From positions 1-60,835 of the forward strand of contig CATONX010000012.1 of NCBI GenBank assembly GCA_951801675.1: DNA of 60,835 bases. Direction: 5' to 3'. The notes beneath the pieces were generated by a model. The model ran no database searches, was not told where the DNA came from, and saw nothing but the letters and a program-made list of their open reading frames with translations. Each line of letters opens with the position of its first letter. The stretch's first letter is position 1. A program made the position numbers and the translations under genes. The DNA is from an uncultured Eubacteriales bacterium (GTDB lineage Bacteria; Bacillota; Clostridia; Oscillospirales; Acutalibacteraceae). This document shows, in pieces, positions 1-9,858 of the stretch.

Positions 1-108
1 AATTCCACGCTGGAGATCGAAACCCAGGACGTGGTGTGGAGGGCCAACTGTGTGTTCGGCAGGGTGTCGGCAGAGACCACGTATAAAAACGGGCAGACAG
101 GCTCTTAA
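1..108 (+). CDS. 3' end of an unidentified gene (partial)
   Basis: An open frame runs in from the left edge and ends with TAA at 106-108, giving the last 35 residues of a protein. The fragment contains no motif I recognise. It lies 45 bases before guaA on the same strand, with no obvious terminator between, so the two could be co-transcribed. The function cannot be called from so short a tail. Confidence 0.5.
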   Translation, partial: NSTLEIETQDVVWRANCVFGRVSAETTYKNGQTGS

Positions 109-153
109 TCGGAAGAAGATTTTGGAAAGTTCACGATAAAGGAGATTCATCGA

Positions 154-1683
154 ATGGAAAAAATCCTTGTGCTCGACTTCGGCGGGCAGTACAACCAGTT
201 GATTGCCCGGCGGGTGCGCGAATGCGGCGTGTATTCGGAGGTAAAGCCCTACACCACGCCCCTTTCGGACATTCAGTCGGAGGGCTACCGCGGCGTTATC
301 TTCACCGGCGGCCCCAGCAGCGTGTTCGACGAGGGAGCGCCTACGTGTGAGAAGGAACTGTTCTCGTTGGGCGTGCCGGTTTTGGGCATCTGCTACGGGG
401 CTCAGCTCATGTGCCAGATGTTCGGCGGCGAGGTTTCCCGGGCGGATACCCGGGAATACGGGCTGACCGAGCTTTGCGTGGACAACGCTTCGCCCCTCTT
501 TTCCGACGTGACCAAGGATACCACCTGCTGGATGAGTCATACCAATTACATAAAGACGCCGCCGGCTGGGTTTACGGTGACGGCGACCACGAAAAACTGC
601 CCGGTAGCGGCGATGGAGTCTAAGGAGCAGGGGCTGTACGCGGTGCAGTTCCACCCGGAAGTCATGCACACGCCGGAGGGCCAGAAGATGCTGCGCCATT
701 TCCTGTTTGAGGTGTGCCATTGCTCGGGAGACTGGCAGATGTCCTCCTTTACCACCCGCGCGATTGCGGAAATCCGCGAGAAGGTGGGGGACAAGCGAGT
801 GCTTTGCGCGTTGTCCGGCGGGGTGGATTCCTCGGTAGCCGCCGTTATGGTACATAAGGCGGTGGGCAAGCAGCTCACCTGTATTTTCGTCGATCACGGC
901 CTTCTTCGCAAAAACGAAGGGGACGAGGTGGAGCAGGTATTCCGGGAGCAGTTTGACATCAACCTCATCCGTGTGGACGCGAAGGACCGCTTCCTTGGCA
1001 AGCTCAAGGGGGTCAGCGATCCCGAACGCAAGCGCAAGATCATCGGCGAGGAGTTCATCCGCGTCTTTGAAGAGGAAGCGAAAAAGGTCGGTCAGGTGGA
1101 GTACCTGGTGCAGGGCACCATCTATCCCGACGTGATCGAGAGCGGCGCCGGTTCCGCCGCCAACATCAAGAGCCACCACAACGTAGGCGGCCTGCCTAAG
1201 GACATTGGGTTTAAAGGCCTCATCGAGCCGCTGCGCGATCTGTTTAAGGACGAGGTGCGCCGGGCAGGGCTTGAGCTTGGCATTCCGGAGTTTCTGGTCT
1301 GGCGTCAGCCCTTCCCGGGTCCCGGCCTTGCCATTCGCATTATTGGAGACATCACTGAGGACAAGCTGGACATCTTAAAGGACGCGGACGCCATATTCCG
1401 CCAGGAGGTGGCCGATGCAGGGCTTGACCGGTCTATCAACCAGTATTTCGCGGTCTTGACCAACATGCGAAGCGTGGGGGTCATGGGGGACGAACGCACG
1501 TATGACTACACGGTTGCTCTGCGTGGCGTCACCACCACCGATTTTATGACGGCTGACTGGGCGAAAATCCCTTACGAGGTGCTGGGAAAGATCAGCTCCC
1601 GCATCATCAATGAGGTACCTCACGTCAACCGCATCGTCTACGATATTACCTCGAAGCCGCCGGCCACCATCGAGTGGGAATAA
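154..1683 (+). CDS. guaA: GMP synthase (glutamine-hydrolysing)
   Basis: Converts XMP, glutamine and ATP to GMP, the last step of de novo guanine nucleotide synthesis in the cytosol. The 509-residue protein has the full family architecture. An N-terminal class I glutamine amidotransferase carries the nucleophile motif GICYGAQLM near residue 80 and the His-Glu motif QFHPEV near 170. The ATP pyrophosphatase domain begins with P-loop [11 protein letters not shown] near 227, and the C-terminal dimerisation domain follows. An AAAGGAG Shine-Dalgarno precedes the ATG. pyrG follows on the same strand 84 bases later, so two CTP/GMP-forming amidotransferases sit together. Confidence 0.97.
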   Translation: MEKILVLDFGGQYNQLIARRVRECGVYSEVKPYTTPLSDIQSEGYRGVIFTGGPSSVFDEGAPTCEKELFSLGVPVLGICYGAQLMCQMFGGEVSRADTREYGLTELCVDNASPLFSDVTKDTTCWMSHTNYIKTPPAGFTVTATTKNCPVAAMESKEQGLYAVQFHPEVMHTPEGQKMLRHFLFEVCHCSGDWQMSSFTTRAIAEIREKVGDKRVLCALSGGVDSSVAAVMVHKAVGKQLTCIFVDHGLLRKNEGDEVEQVFREQFDINLIRVDAKDRFLGKLKGVSDPERKRKIIGEEFIRVFEEEAKKVGQVEYLVQGTIYPDVIESGAGSAANIKSHHNVGGLPKDIGFKGLIEPLRDLFKDEVRRAGLELGIPEFLVWRQPFPGPGLAIRIIGDITEDKLDILKDADAIFRQEVADAGLDRSINQYFAVLTNMRSVGVMGDERTYDYTVALRGVTTTDFMTADWAKIPYEVLGKISSRIINEVPHVNRIVYDITSKPPATIEWE

Positions 1684-1767
1684 AAGCCGGCATGTCTTAG
1701 GCGGACAACCGCCTGAAACGTTCGATCGAAACAGGAATGTGCTTTCAATACATGGAGGGTATTTGAC

Positions 1768-3372
1768 ATGCCGACTAAATACGTATTCGTCACCGGAGGC
1801 GTGGTATCCGGTCTGGGAAAAGGAATCACCGCGGCGTCCTTGGGCCGCTTGCTCAAGGCCCGGGGCTATAAGGTTACCATGCAGAAGTTCGACCCCTACT
1901 TAAACGTGGACCCGGGGACTATGAACCCCTTCCAGCACGGCGAGGTGTTCGTCACCGACGACGGCGCGGAAACCGACCTGGACCTGGGCCATTACGAGCG
2001 GTTTATCGATGAAAGCCTGACTCAGAACAGCAACGTCACCTCCGGCCGGGTGTACTGGTCGGTGCTCCACAAGGAGCGAAACGGCGCCTATAACGGTGGT
2101 ACCGTGCAGGTGATTCCCCATATTACCAACGAAATCAAAAGCCGCATCGCCTTGGGGAAGGACTCTTATGACTTTGCCCTCATCGAAGTAGGCGGCACGG
2201 TGGGAGACATCGAAAGCCAGCCGTTTTTGGAGGCCTTCCGCCAGTTTGCCACCGACATCGGCCGCAATAACTGCATTTTCATTCACGTTACCCTGGTGCC
2301 CTACTTAAACGCCTCCCGCGAGCAGAAAACCAAACCCACCCAGCACAGCGTCAAGGAACTGCTGGGTCTTGGTATTCAGCCGGACGTGATCGTCTGCCGG
2401 TCGGAGAAACCGGTGGGCCGGGACCTGCGCAATAAGATCGCCCTGTTCTGCAACGTGCGAAACGACTGCGTCATCGAGAACCTGGACCTGCCCACTCTCT
2501 ATGAAGTTCCGCTGGCCCTGGAAAAGGAGCATCTGCCTCAGATCGTGCTGCGGCATTTCGGCATGGAATGTCCCGAGCCCGACCTGACCGGCTGGACGAA
2601 GATGGTCAATACCCTCAAGAGCCTGCCGAAAACCGTGAACATCGCCTTGGTGGGCAAATACGTGGGCCTGCACGACGCGTATCTGTCCGTCGCGGAAGCC
2701 CTCAAGCACGGCGGCATCGGCAATAACACCGACGTAAACATCCATTGGGTGGATTCGGAGGAGCTGACCGAGGACAACATTGCCCAACGTATGAAGGGAA
2801 TTGACGGCATTCTGATCCCCGGCGGTTTTGGTACCCGCGGCATTGAAGGCAAGATTGTCGCCGCCCGGTACGCGAGGGAACATAAGGTGCCCTACTTCGG
2901 CATTTGCCTAGGTATGCAGATCGCCATCATTGAATTCGGCCGCCACGTCCTCGGGTATGAGGACGCGAACAGCGCCGAGATCGACGCGGCTACCCTTCAC
3001 CCCTTCATCGACCTGATGCCCGAGCAGAAGGAAGTGGAGCAGATGGGCGGCACCATGCGCCTGGGCAAGTACCCCTGCCATATCCAGGAGGGGTCCAAGG
3101 CGTACGAAGCCTACGGCACCCAGGATGTGGAGGAGCGCCACCGCCACCGCTACGAGGTCAACAACGTCTACCGTGATGAACTCGAGCAGTCGGGCATGCT
3201 GCTGTCCGGTATTTCGCCGGATAAGCGGATTGTGGAAATGGTGGAGATCCCGGATCACCCGTGGTTTGTGGGCTGCCAGTTCCATCCGGAATTCAAATCC
3301 CGTCCCAACCGTCCCCATCCGCTCTTTTCCGGTTTTGTGGGTGCGGCGGTGAAGTACAGCGAAAGCAAATAA
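1768..3372 (+). CDS. pyrG: CTP synthase (glutamine-hydrolysing)
   Basis: Aminates UTP to CTP using glutamine and ATP. The 534-residue length is normal. The N-terminal synthase domain opens with the signature [16 protein letters not shown], including its P-loop. The C-terminal glutaminase has FGICLGMQ with the nucleophilic Cys and the HPEF motif near the end. The ATG follows an ATGGAGGG Shine-Dalgarno. The 84-base gap from guaA holds only a small GGCGG/CCGCC hairpin. I saw no clear pyrG-type attenuator, although the gene ends at a strong intrinsic terminator. Confidence 0.97.
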   Translation: MPTKYVFVTGGVVSGLGKGITAASLGRLLKARGYKVTMQKFDPYLNVDPGTMNPFQHGEVFVTDDGAETDLDLGHYERFIDESLTQNSNVTSGRVYWSVLHKERNGAYNGGTVQVIPHITNEIKSRIALGKDSYDFALIEVGGTVGDIESQPFLEAFRQFATDIGRNNCIFIHVTLVPYLNASREQKTKPTQHSVKELLGLGIQPDVIVCRSEKPVGRDLRNKIALFCNVRNDCVIENLDLPTLYEVPLALEKEHLPQIVLRHFGMECPEPDLTGWTKMVNTLKSLPKTVNIALVGKYVGLHDAYLSVAEALKHGGIGNNTDVNIHWVDSEELTEDNIAQRMKGIDGILIPGGFGTRGIEGKIVAARYAREHKVPYFGICLGMQIAIIEFGRHVLGYEDANSAEIDAATLHPFIDLMPEQKEVEQMGGTMRLGKYPCHIQEGSKAYEAYGTQDVEERHRHRYEVNNVYRDELEQSGMLLSGISPDKRIVEMVEIPDHPWFVGCQFHPEFKSRPNRPHPLFSGFVGAAVKYSESK

Positions 3373-3382
3373 CGAGAGCTTG

Positions 3383-3412
3383 ACAGGGCGGGAACCGATC
3401 CCGCCCTGTTTT
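3383..3412 (+). terminator. Intrinsic terminator after pyrG
   Basis: An 11-bp stem (ACAGGGCGGGA with its complement) and a 5-base loop are followed by TTTT, directly downstream of the pyrG stop. Confidence 0.85.
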
Positions 3413-3538
3413 GGTATGGTGAGGAGAGACCTTTTCCAGGCATACGATTCTGGACGGCTCAAAGCAATGCAAACGAAACTTACGGTACAAGGAATCCATC
3501 CGGGTACCAATCCATAAAACGGAGAGTGAACAACCGAT

Positions 3539-4165
3539 ATGATCGCTTTGATTGATTATGGTGCTGGCAACTTAAAAAGCGTGCAAAAGGCCTTCGCTCA
3601 TTTGGGAGAGCCGGTGACGCTGACGGCGGACAAGGACGTGATCCTCTCGGCGGACGCGGCGATTCTGCCCGGCGTGGGCGCGTTTGGAGACGCCATGAGA
3701 TCCCTGGAGGAACGGGGGCTGCCCCAGGTCATCCGCAGCTTTGTGGAAACCGGGCGGCCTTTTCTCGGCATCTGCCTGGGTCTTCAGCTTCTTTTTGAGG
3801 AAAGCGAAGAAACCCCAGGCGTAAAGGGACTTGGAATCCTCAAGGGGAGGGTACGCCGGTTTTCGGAGGAAATCCGCCTGAAAATCCCTCACATCGGGTT
3901 TAACTCGGTGACTTACCGGAAAGACAGCCGGCTGTTTGCCGGGCTGCCGGAAGAACCTTACTATTACTTTGTCCACTCCTACTATTGCTTTGCCGAGGAC
4001 CGGTCGGTGAGCGCGGCCATGGCCAACTACGGCATCGACTTTGACGCGGCGGTGGAGAAGGACAATCTGTTTGCCGCCCAGTTCCACCCGGAAAAGAGCG
4101 GGCGGACGGGCCTGGGCACACTGGAAAACTTCATCCGCGCAGTCAGAACCAGCAAGGAGGGGTAA
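3539..4165 (+). CDS. hisH: Imidazole glycerol phosphate synthase, glutaminase subunit
   Basis: Supplies ammonia from glutamine to HisF for imidazole-glycerol-phosphate formation in histidine synthesis. The 208-residue protein is a class I amidotransferase of usual length. It has the oxyanion-strand [10 protein letters not shown], nucleophile elbow [12 protein letters not shown] near residue 77, and His-Glu pair in [11 protein letters not shown] near 182. The stop is 4 bases before hisF, so subunit synthesis is probably coupled. The rest of the histidine operon (hisA, hisI, hisG, hisD, hisB) is not in this window, so these two genes stand apart. Confidence 0.95.
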   Translation: MIALIDYGAGNLKSVQKAFAHLGEPVTLTADKDVILSADAAILPGVGAFGDAMRSLEERGLPQVIRSFVETGRPFLGICLGLQLLFEESEETPGVKGLGILKGRVRRFSEEIRLKIPHIGFNSVTYRKDSRLFAGLPEEPYYYFVHSYYCFAEDRSVSAAMANYGIDFDAAVEKDNLFAAQFHPEKSGRTGLGTLENFIRAVRTSKEG

Positions 4166-4169
4166 AGCG

Positions 4170-4955
4170 ATGTATGCAAAACGGATCATTCCCTGTCTCG
4201 ACGTGCACAACGGCCGGGTAGTCAAGGGAGTCAACTTTGTAAACCTCAGGGACGCCGGCGACCCGGTGGAGATCGGTGCCGCCTATGACAAGGCGGGCGC
4301 GGACGAGCTGGTGTTTCTGGACATCACCGCTTCTTCCGACGCGCGCAGCATTGTGCTGGATATGGTGGCGAGGGTGGCGGATACGGTGTTTATCCCCTTT
4401 ACCGTCGGAGGCGGTATCCGCACGGTGGACGATTTCAAAGAGATTTTACGGGAAGGTGCGGACAAAATCTCCATCAATTCTTCTGCCGTTCAGCGTCCTG
4501 CGCTTATCCGGGAGGCGGCGGACAAATTCGGCAGCCAGTGCGTGGTGGTGGCCATCGACGGCAAGCGCAAGGCGGATGGTTCCGGGTTCGAGGTCTACAT
4601 CAACGGAGGCCGCACGCCCACCGGCATCGACGTGGTGGAATGGGCGGTGCGCGCCAATGAGCTGGGGGCGGGAGAGATTCTCTTAACCGGCATGGACACC
4701 GACGGCACCAAGGCCGGGTACGACATTCCCATGACCAAGGCGGTGTCCTCCCAGGTGGACATACCGGTAATTGCCTCCGGCGGTGCCGGCGCCTATGAGC
4801 ATTTTTACGACGTGCTTACCGAAGGCGAGGCGGACGCGGTGCTGGCGGCCTCTTTGTTTCACTATAAAGAGATGGAAATTGCCGACTTAAAGGAGTATCT
4901 CAAAAAGAATGGCATCCCTGTCCGGCCGGTGGAGCTGGAAACGAAAGAAATGTGA
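4170..4955 (+). CDS. hisF: Imidazole glycerol phosphate synthase, cyclase subunit
   Basis: A TIM-barrel cyclase that joins PRFAR and ammonia from HisH to give imidazole-glycerol phosphate and AICAR. The 261-residue protein begins with [16 protein letters not shown], carrying the catalytic Asp near residue 11. The second catalytic Asp lies in VVAIDGKR near 130, and the phosphate-binding loops VGGGIR and ASGGAGA are present. The start is chosen as ATG after AAGGAGGGG, because an upstream in-frame ATG would overlap hisH extensively. It forms a two-gene unit with hisH. Confidence 0.96.
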   Translation: MYAKRIIPCLDVHNGRVVKGVNFVNLRDAGDPVEIGAAYDKAGADELVFLDITASSDARSIVLDMVARVADTVFIPFTVGGGIRTVDDFKEILREGADKISINSSAVQRPALIREAADKFGSQCVVVAIDGKRKADGSGFEVYINGGRTPTGIDVVEWAVRANELGAGEILLTGMDTDGTKAGYDIPMTKAVSSQVDIPVIASGGAGAYEHFYDVLTEGEADAVLAASLFHYKEMEIADLKEYLKKNGIPVRPVELETKEM

Positions 4956-4972
4956 ACTTTTCCTGGAATTTG

Positions 4973-5001
4973 TTGACTTGTACCCGTCCCGGTAGTACCA
5001 T
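4973..5001 (+). promoter_or_regulatory. Candidate sigma-A promoter for the YjbQ gene
   Basis: TTGACT (4973-4978), a 17-base spacer and TACCAT (4996-5001) lie between hisF and the next start codon, leaving a leader of roughly 80 bases. Confidence 0.5.
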
Positions 5002-5089
5002 GAAGGCAGGAAAGGGGCCTGTTTCCCTTTCCGGGAGTACCTGCTTTTCGTTGGAATGCACCATCCGAATGAGAAGGAGCGTGAGCCGA

Positions 5090-5569
5090 ATGGCGAATTT
5101 ATGGGAATTTACATTGCGTACGGGAGAACAAGGCTGTTACAACATCACCCAGAGCGTGAAGGACGCCATCAAGGAGAGCGGCGTGGAAAGCGGAATCGCG
5201 GTGGTTTTCTGTCCTCACACGACGGCTGGGATCACCATTACCGAGAACCACGATCCCGATGTCTGCGAGGATGTGCTGCTGGGGTTTGACCGGGCGTTCC
5301 CGGACACGCCGGATTTCAAGCACATGCAGGGGAATTCCTTTGCCCATCTCCGTTCCAGTGCAATGGGATGCTCAGTCACGATCATTGTGGATGAGGGGTG
5401 GCCCCTTCTGGGCGTGTGGCAGGCGGTCTATTTCTGTGAATTCGACGGGCCGCGCACCCGGGAATACTACGTCAAGGTTCTTGGCGATCAGATGCAGGTC
5501 CCCTTTGATGACGATGACCTGGATGAAGAAGATGAGAATATGGGGTTCGATGAGGAGCCTCTGGTATAA
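5090..5569 (+). CDS. YjbQ/UPF0047 family protein with acidic tail
   Basis: Belongs to the YjbQ (UPF0047) family, for which thiamine-phosphate synthase side activity has been reported; the physiological role is unsettled. The 159-residue protein has the hallmark core AVVFCPHTTAGITITENHDPDV and the C-terminal WQAVYFCEFDGPRTREY segment typical of the trimeric fold. The ATG follows GAAGGAG; an in-frame GTG nine bases upstream is possible. The family is normally near 135-140 residues. Here about 20 extra residues form a strongly acidic tail (about residues 139-159). Confidence 0.85.
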   Translation: MANLWEFTLRTGEQGCYNITQSVKDAIKESGVESGIAVVFCPHTTAGITITENHDPDVCEDVLLGFDRAFPDTPDFKHMQGNSFAHLRSSAMGCSVTIIVDEGWPLLGVWQAVYFCEFDGPRTREYYVKVLGDQMQVPFDDDDLDEEDENMGFDEEPLV

Positions 5570-5581
5570 GCGTAAAACTGC

Positions 5582-5615
5582 AAAACCGCACCCGCTAAAA
5601 AGCGGGTGCGGTTTT
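5582..5615 (+). terminator. Intrinsic terminator after the YjbQ gene
   Basis: A GC-rich stem (AAAACCGCACCCGC with its complement) has an A-rich loop and ends in TTTT. Confidence 0.9.
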
Positions 5616-5637
5616 GTTGCATAAAGTGGTCTGATGG

Positions 5638-5671
5638 AAAAAGGCGCTCCGGAATGCTCCGGAGCGCCTTT
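5638..5671. terminator. Second hairpin, bidirectional terminator-like
   Basis: A perfect 13-bp inverted repeat (AAGGCGCTCCGGA and complement, 4-base loop) is flanked by A and T runs, so it could stop transcription from either side. It lies 22 bases after the previous terminator and marks the edge of the AT-rich island. Confidence 0.7.
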
Positions 5672-5970
5672 GATTCTATGCCAAACGGTTCTGTCACGGG
5701 ACAAACCCATTTACGCTAAAATTCTTGCCTCGCCCAAATCCCCAATTCTTGAGCCTTTCCAACCGCCAATTTTATCGACATTAAAGCCAAGTCAGAAAAA
5801 CCATTGCTCCTGCTGCCTATAATGAAATTATATTCCACATTTATAGAGCAATCTCATGCATTATATTTTGAACCCCAAATCACTTTCAGTTCTGCCGCTT
5901 CTATACTTAACGTCAATTATTTTTCTGTCCTTCTTTTAAGAAGAAAAAAATTAATGCCTTTTCTCATCAT
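5672..5970. other. Gene-free AT-rich stretch
   Basis: About 300 bases between the second terminator and the stop of the membrane-protein gene on the minus strand. The base composition changes abruptly to AT-rich here. I see no convincing gene, RNA or repeat. Confidence 0.5.
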
Positions 5971-6561
5971 TTAAAATATCTCCACATGCTCTATATCTGA
6001 TAACCGTACCGTATAAATAACACTTTCATCATCCAAATGGGACGGTTCTTCTTTATAATTCTTATTTGTCTCCTTATCAAACTTTCCAAATGCAGATATA
6101 GCAAGCCATGATTCTTCTCCTTTTTCCTCAAGATTTTTTTGATGTCCAATCAAGTAATAATCCTTATCTTTTAGATATATTTTTAAATTAGAACCATTCT
6201 CCCAGTCAATTACATCACGCCATATATCCTCATTTGCAGTTTTATGAAATAGCCGCACCATTACATTGGAAAACCATTTTCTCGAAACTATAAACGCAAT
6301 TAAAAAAGCCAAGATAGTTCCCATAAATATTGCTATTGCAGAATTGATTAATGCATTGTCTGGCATGGATGAAATGAATGTTATATTTGCTCTTATGAAT
6401 GATATGATTGTAATCAAAATATAACTTACTACACATGACATCAGGTTCATCATATAATCGGACATTTTCTTAGAACAAAAATATCGAAATATAAACAACG
6501 TCCAATATCCTGGAATAAAATATTGCAATACTTTTGGAATATTATCTAATATCAAAATCAA
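5971..6561 (-). CDS. Putative membrane protein, DUF6338-like
   Basis: A 196-residue protein of unknown function. The N-terminal half has three predicted membrane segments (about residues 10-28, 38-60 and 72-92). A soluble C-terminal domain rich in charged residues ends in a regular beta-like segment (YTVRLSDIEHVEIF). The PGYWTLFIFRYF start resembles DUF6338 proteins, from memory only. The coordinates use a TTG start with poor Shine-Dalgarno spacing. An ATT codon at 6573 sits 6 bases after AAGGAG and would fit the ribosome site better. The gene follows a 55-aa gene in the same AT-rich island and is probably recently acquired. Confidence 0.6.
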   Translation of the reverse strand: MILILDNIPKVLQYFIPGYWTLFIFRYFCSKKMSDYMMNLMSCVVSYILITIISFIRANITFISSMPDNALINSAIAIFMGTILAFLIAFIVSRKWFSNVMVRLFHKTANEDIWRDVIDWENGSNLKIYLKDKDYYLIGHQKNLEEKGEESWLAISAFGKFDKETNKNYKEEPSHLDDESVIYTVRLSDIEHVEIF

Positions 6562-6576
6562 TTCTTCTATAATGTA

Positions 6577-6744
6577 TCACTCCTTTTTATCATTGTTTTG
6601 CCCAGATTTTTTCCCAGTCATCTTTTCAATATTATATGGCTTTGTATTTTGAGATTCTAATGTAAAATTTACTCTTTTCTGCTGATTGTTAATCTCAAAA
6701 CAAGGGGCTTTTTTCTTTTTTGATTTTTTTACATTATTCCCCAT
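6577..6744 (-). CDS. Small basic hypothetical protein (55 aa)
   Basis: A 55-residue, Lys/Asn-rich, probably soluble protein beginning MGNNVKKSKKKKAPCFEIN. It is supported by a strong AGGAGG Shine-Dalgarno 7 bases before its ATG. Its stop overlaps the Shine-Dalgarno region of the following membrane-protein gene, a typical two-gene operon arrangement. Composition is as AT-rich as its partner and unlike all surrounding genes. I recognise no domain. The lysine run could bind nucleic acid or membrane, but that is a guess. Confidence 0.65.
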   Translation of the reverse strand: MGNNVKKSKKKKAPCFEINNQQKRVNFTLESQNTKPYNIEKMTGKKSGQNNDKKE

Positions 6745-6923
6745 TTCAAATCCTCCTGATATTAAGTATTTTTATTATACACCAATATTAAATAAATGGA
6801 TAGACTTGGATTTTACTTTTTCTGTATTACTTTATTGTTCCATTTAAGGTTTCCTCCTTTAAACACAATACAGAAAAACGGTTGATGTTGCGATTTCTGC
6901 GCATTTTTTCTGGCAATGTGAGT

Positions 6924-6968
6924 AAAAAATAAGACCTCATACCAGACTTTCATCTGATACAAGGTCTT
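6924..6968 (-). terminator. Terminator downstream of ppdK (minus strand)
   Basis: A 16-base-pair stem with three G-U pairs and a 6-base loop (6931-6968) is followed on the minus strand by six U residues. A second, weaker stem GGCAAACTT/AAGTTTGCC lies at 6982-7011, nearer the ppdK stop. Confidence 0.75.
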
Positions 6969-7025
6969 TGTTTTTATTTGGGGCAAACTTTTTTGGCTAA
7001 ATAAGTTTGCCATTTAACACGGTTC

Positions 7026-9662
7026 TTATTTCGCGTTCTTTTCCTTCAAAGCGGCCTGCGCGGCAGCCAGACGCGCGATCGGCACACGGAAGGGAGAGCA
7101 AGACACGTAGTTGAGACCGATGCTGTGGCAGAACTCCACCGAGCTCGGGTCGCCGCCGTGCTCACCGCAGATGCCCAGCTTGATGTTCGGACGGGTTTCA
7201 CGGCCCAGCTTGGCCGCCAGCTTAACCAGCTGACCCACGCCCTTCTGGTCGAGTCTCGCAAAGGGATCGGACTCGTAGATCTTCGCGTCATAGTAGGCAT
7301 CCAGGAACTTGCCCGCATCGTCACGGCTGAAGCCGAAGGTCATCTGGGTCAGGTCGTTGGTGCCGAAGGAGAAGAACTCCGCCTCCTTGGCAATCTCGTC
7401 AGCCGTAACGGCAGCGCGCGGGATTTCGATCATAGTACCCACATGGTATTCCATCTCCAGGCCGGATTCAGCGATCAGCTTATCCGCCACGCCGGTGACC
7501 ACATCCTTGACGTACTTGAGCTCCTTGACCTCGCCGACCAGCGGGATCATGATCTCAGGTACGATGTGGTATTCCGGATGCTTCTTCGTCACATTGATAG
7601 CGGCGGAAATAACCGCTTCGGTCTGCATTTCCGCGATTTCGGGATAAGAAACCGCCAGACGGCAGCCGCGGTGACCCATCATGGGGTTAAACTCATGCAG
7701 CGAAGCGATAACCTGCTTGAGCTCGTCCACCGTGATTTTCAGCTCGCCCGCCAGCTCCTCGATGTCCTCTTCCTTGGTGGGGAGGAACTCATGCAGCGGG
7801 GGATCCAGGTAACGGATGGTAACCGGACGGCTTTCCATGACCTCGTAGAGGGCCTCAAAGTCGCCCTGCTGGTAGGGGAGAAGCTTGGCGAGAGCCGCCT
7901 TGCGGGCCTCGACGGTCTTCGCGACGATCATCTCGCGGATGGCCTTGATCCGGTCGCCTTCGAAGAACATGTGCTCGGTGCGGCAAAGGCCGATGCCTTC
8001 CGCGCCGAACTTGACCGCCTGGGCTGCGTCACGGGGCGTATCCGCATTGGTGCGGACCTTAAGCACGCGCACCGCGTCCGCCCACGCCATGAACCGGCCG
8101 AAATCACCGGAAATGGTGGCTTCCACAGTGGGGATGGCTTCGGCATAGATGTTGCCGGTAGAGCCGTCGATGGAGATATAGTCGCCTTCCTTGATGGTCT
8201 TGCCGGCCACCTCGAAGTATTTCTCTTCTTCATGCATCTTGATGTCGCCGCAGCCGGAGACACAGCAGGTGCCCATGCCGCGGGCCACGACCGCCGCGTG
8301 AGAGGTCATGCCGCCGCGCACGGTCAGGATGCCCTGAGCCGCCGCCATGCCTTCGATGTCCTCCGGAGAGGTTTCCAGACGGACAAGGACAACCTTCTCA
8401 CCCTTCTCCGCCCATTCTTTGGCGTCTTCAGCGGTGAAGACCACCTTGCCGGTAGCAGCGCCGGGAGAAGCCGCCAGACCGCTGGCGATGGGCTTCGCAG
8501 CCTTGAGGGCCGCCGCGTCAAACTGCGGGTGCAGCAGGGAATCGAGCTGCTTGGGCTCCACGCGCATGACCGCTTCTTCCTTGGTGATCATGCCTTCGTC
8601 CACCAGGTCCACGGCGATCTTCAGAGCCGCGGCGGCGGTGCGCTTGCCGTTTCTGGTCTGCAGCATGTAAAGCTTGCCGTTTTCAATGGTAAACTCCATG
8701 TCCTGCATGTCGCGGTAATGGGTTTCCAGACGGTTGGCGATCTCAGCAAACTGATCGTAAACCTCCGGCATGATTTCCTTGAGCTTTTCGATCTTCTGGG
8801 GAGTACGGATGCCGGCCACCACGTCTTCGCCCTGGGCGTTGATGAGGAATTCGCCGAACAGCTTCGCCTCGCCGGTGGCGGGGTCACGGGTGAAGGCCAC
8901 GCCGGTGCCGGAACGGTCGCCGGAGTTGCCGAAGACCATCATCTGCACGTTGACGGCGGTGCCCCAGCTGTAGGGGATGTCGTTCATGCGGCGGTAAACG
9001 TTGGCGCGGGGGTTATCCCAGCTGCGGAACACCGCGCGGACCGCTTCCATGAGCTGCTCGCGGGGATCAGACGGGAAATCCACGCCCTTGTTCTCTTTAT
9101 AGAATTCCTTGAAGCGCACGACCATTTTCTTCATGTCGTCCGCATCGAACTCGGTATCCAGCTTAATGCCCTTTTCTTCCTTCATCTCGTCGATGATGCG
9201 CTCGAAGGAGGACTTGGGCAGCTCCATGACCACGTCGGAGAACATCTGGATGAAGCGGCGGTAAGAGTCGTAAGCGAAACGGGGGTTGTTGGTGATTTTG
9301 GCGAGACCCTCCACCACCACGTCGTTGAGACCCAGGTTGAGGATGGTGTCCATCATGCCGGGCATGGAAGCGCGGGCGCCGGAACGCACGGAAACAAGCA
9401 GCGGATTCTCCGGGTCGCCGAACTTCTTGCCGGCGAGCTCTTCCATCTTCGCAAGATTCTCGGTGATCTGCTCTTGGATTTCCGGCGCGATGGTACGGCC
9501 GTCTTCGTAATAGCGGGTGCAGGCCTCCGTGGAAACGGTGAAGCCCTGAGGAACGGGCATGCCGAGATTGGTCATTTCGGCAAGGTTGGCGCCTTTGCCT
9601 CCGAGCAGCTCACGCAGGGAGCTTTTGCCCTCGGAGAAAAGGAACACGTACTTGTGGCTCAT
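7026..9662 (-). CDS. ppdK: Pyruvate, phosphate dikinase
   Basis: Interconverts pyruvate, ATP and phosphate with PEP, AMP and pyrophosphate, and in clostridia often serves the glycolytic direction. The 878-residue protein has the full layout: an N-terminal ATP-grasp domain (LLGGKGANLAEMTNLGMPVP at the start), the central phospho-His domain with TVRGGMTSHAAVVARGMG, and the PEP/pyruvate TIM barrel with GICGEHGGDP near the end. The start is the ATG at 9662 after GGAGG; an adjoining TTG is ignored. It stands alone between terminators, with a TATAAT-type promoter upstream. Together with the phosphofructokinase near 42 kb it suggests pyrophosphate is used in glycolysis. Confidence 0.97.
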   Translation of the reverse strand: MSHKYVFLFSEGKSSLRELLGGKGANLAEMTNLGMPVPQGFTVSTEACTRYYEDGRTIAPEIQEQITENLAKMEELAGKKFGDPENPLLVSVRSGARASMPGMMDTILNLGLNDVVVEGLAKITNNPRFAYDSYRRFIQMFSDVVMELPKSSFERIIDEMKEEKGIKLDTEFDADDMKKMVVRFKEFYKENKGVDFPSDPREQLMEAVRAVFRSWDNPRANVYRRMNDIPYSWGTAVNVQMMVFGNSGDRSGTGVAFTRDPATGEAKLFGEFLINAQGEDVVAGIRTPQKIEKLKEIMPEVYDQFAEIANRLETHYRDMQDMEFTIENGKLYMLQTRNGKRTAAAALKIAVDLVDEGMITKEEAVMRVEPKQLDSLLHPQFDAAALKAAKPIASGLAASPGAATGKVVFTAEDAKEWAEKGEKVVLVRLETSPEDIEGMAAAQGILTVRGGMTSHAAVVARGMGTCCVSGCGDIKMHEEEKYFEVAGKTIKEGDYISIDGSTGNIYAEAIPTVEATISGDFGRFMAWADAVRVLKVRTNADTPRDAAQAVKFGAEGIGLCRTEHMFFEGDRIKAIREMIVAKTVEARKAALAKLLPYQQGDFEALYEVMESRPVTIRYLDPPLHEFLPTKEEDIEELAGELKITVDELKQVIASLHEFNPMMGHRGCRLAVSYPEIAEMQTEAVISAAINVTKKHPEYHIVPEIMIPLVGEVKELKYVKDVVTGVADKLIAESGLEMEYHVGTMIEIPRAAVTADEIAKEAEFFSFGTNDLTQMTFGFSRDDAGKFLDAYYDAKIYESDPFARLDQKGVGQLVKLAAKLGRETRPNIKLGICGEHGGDPSSVEFCHSIGLNYVSCSPFRVPIARLAAAQAALKEKNAK

Positions 9663-9751
9663 CAAAATCTACCTCCTGAATTTGTAACGTGATCCCAGGT
9701 TCCTTACAAGGAAAGAAACTGGGAGTCAACACTTCTAAAAGTATCCAAGCT

Positions 9752-9780
9752 ATTATAGCAAAGTTCATGCAGGTTTTCCA
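9752..9780 (-). promoter_or_regulatory. Candidate promoter of ppdK
   Basis: On the minus strand, TGGAAA, 17 bases, then TGC-TATAAT (an extended -10 at 9752-9757) lie about 90 bases before the start codon. Confidence 0.5.
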
Positions 9781-9858
9781 CACTTTTTTCATAAAAAAAC
9801 GAAATCCATTGGCATTTCTTTCGAATTTCCCGTTTGCGAATGCGGAAAACCCGTGATT

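Noticed and set aside
4041-4169. Upstream extension of hisF
   Set aside because: The extension overlaps hisH in another frame and the conserved HisF N-terminus begins at the ATG at 4170 after a good ribosome site.
6813-7013. 66-codon minus-strand frame next to ppdK
   Set aside because: It runs through the predicted ppdK terminator stem, starts without a good ribosome site and resembles nothing.
7125-9692. 855-codon open frame antisense to ppdK
   Set aside because: It lies wholly opposite a highly conserved gene in a GC-rich codon context that keeps the complementary frame open. Its translation is rich in His, Asp, Val and Ala with no recognisable motif.
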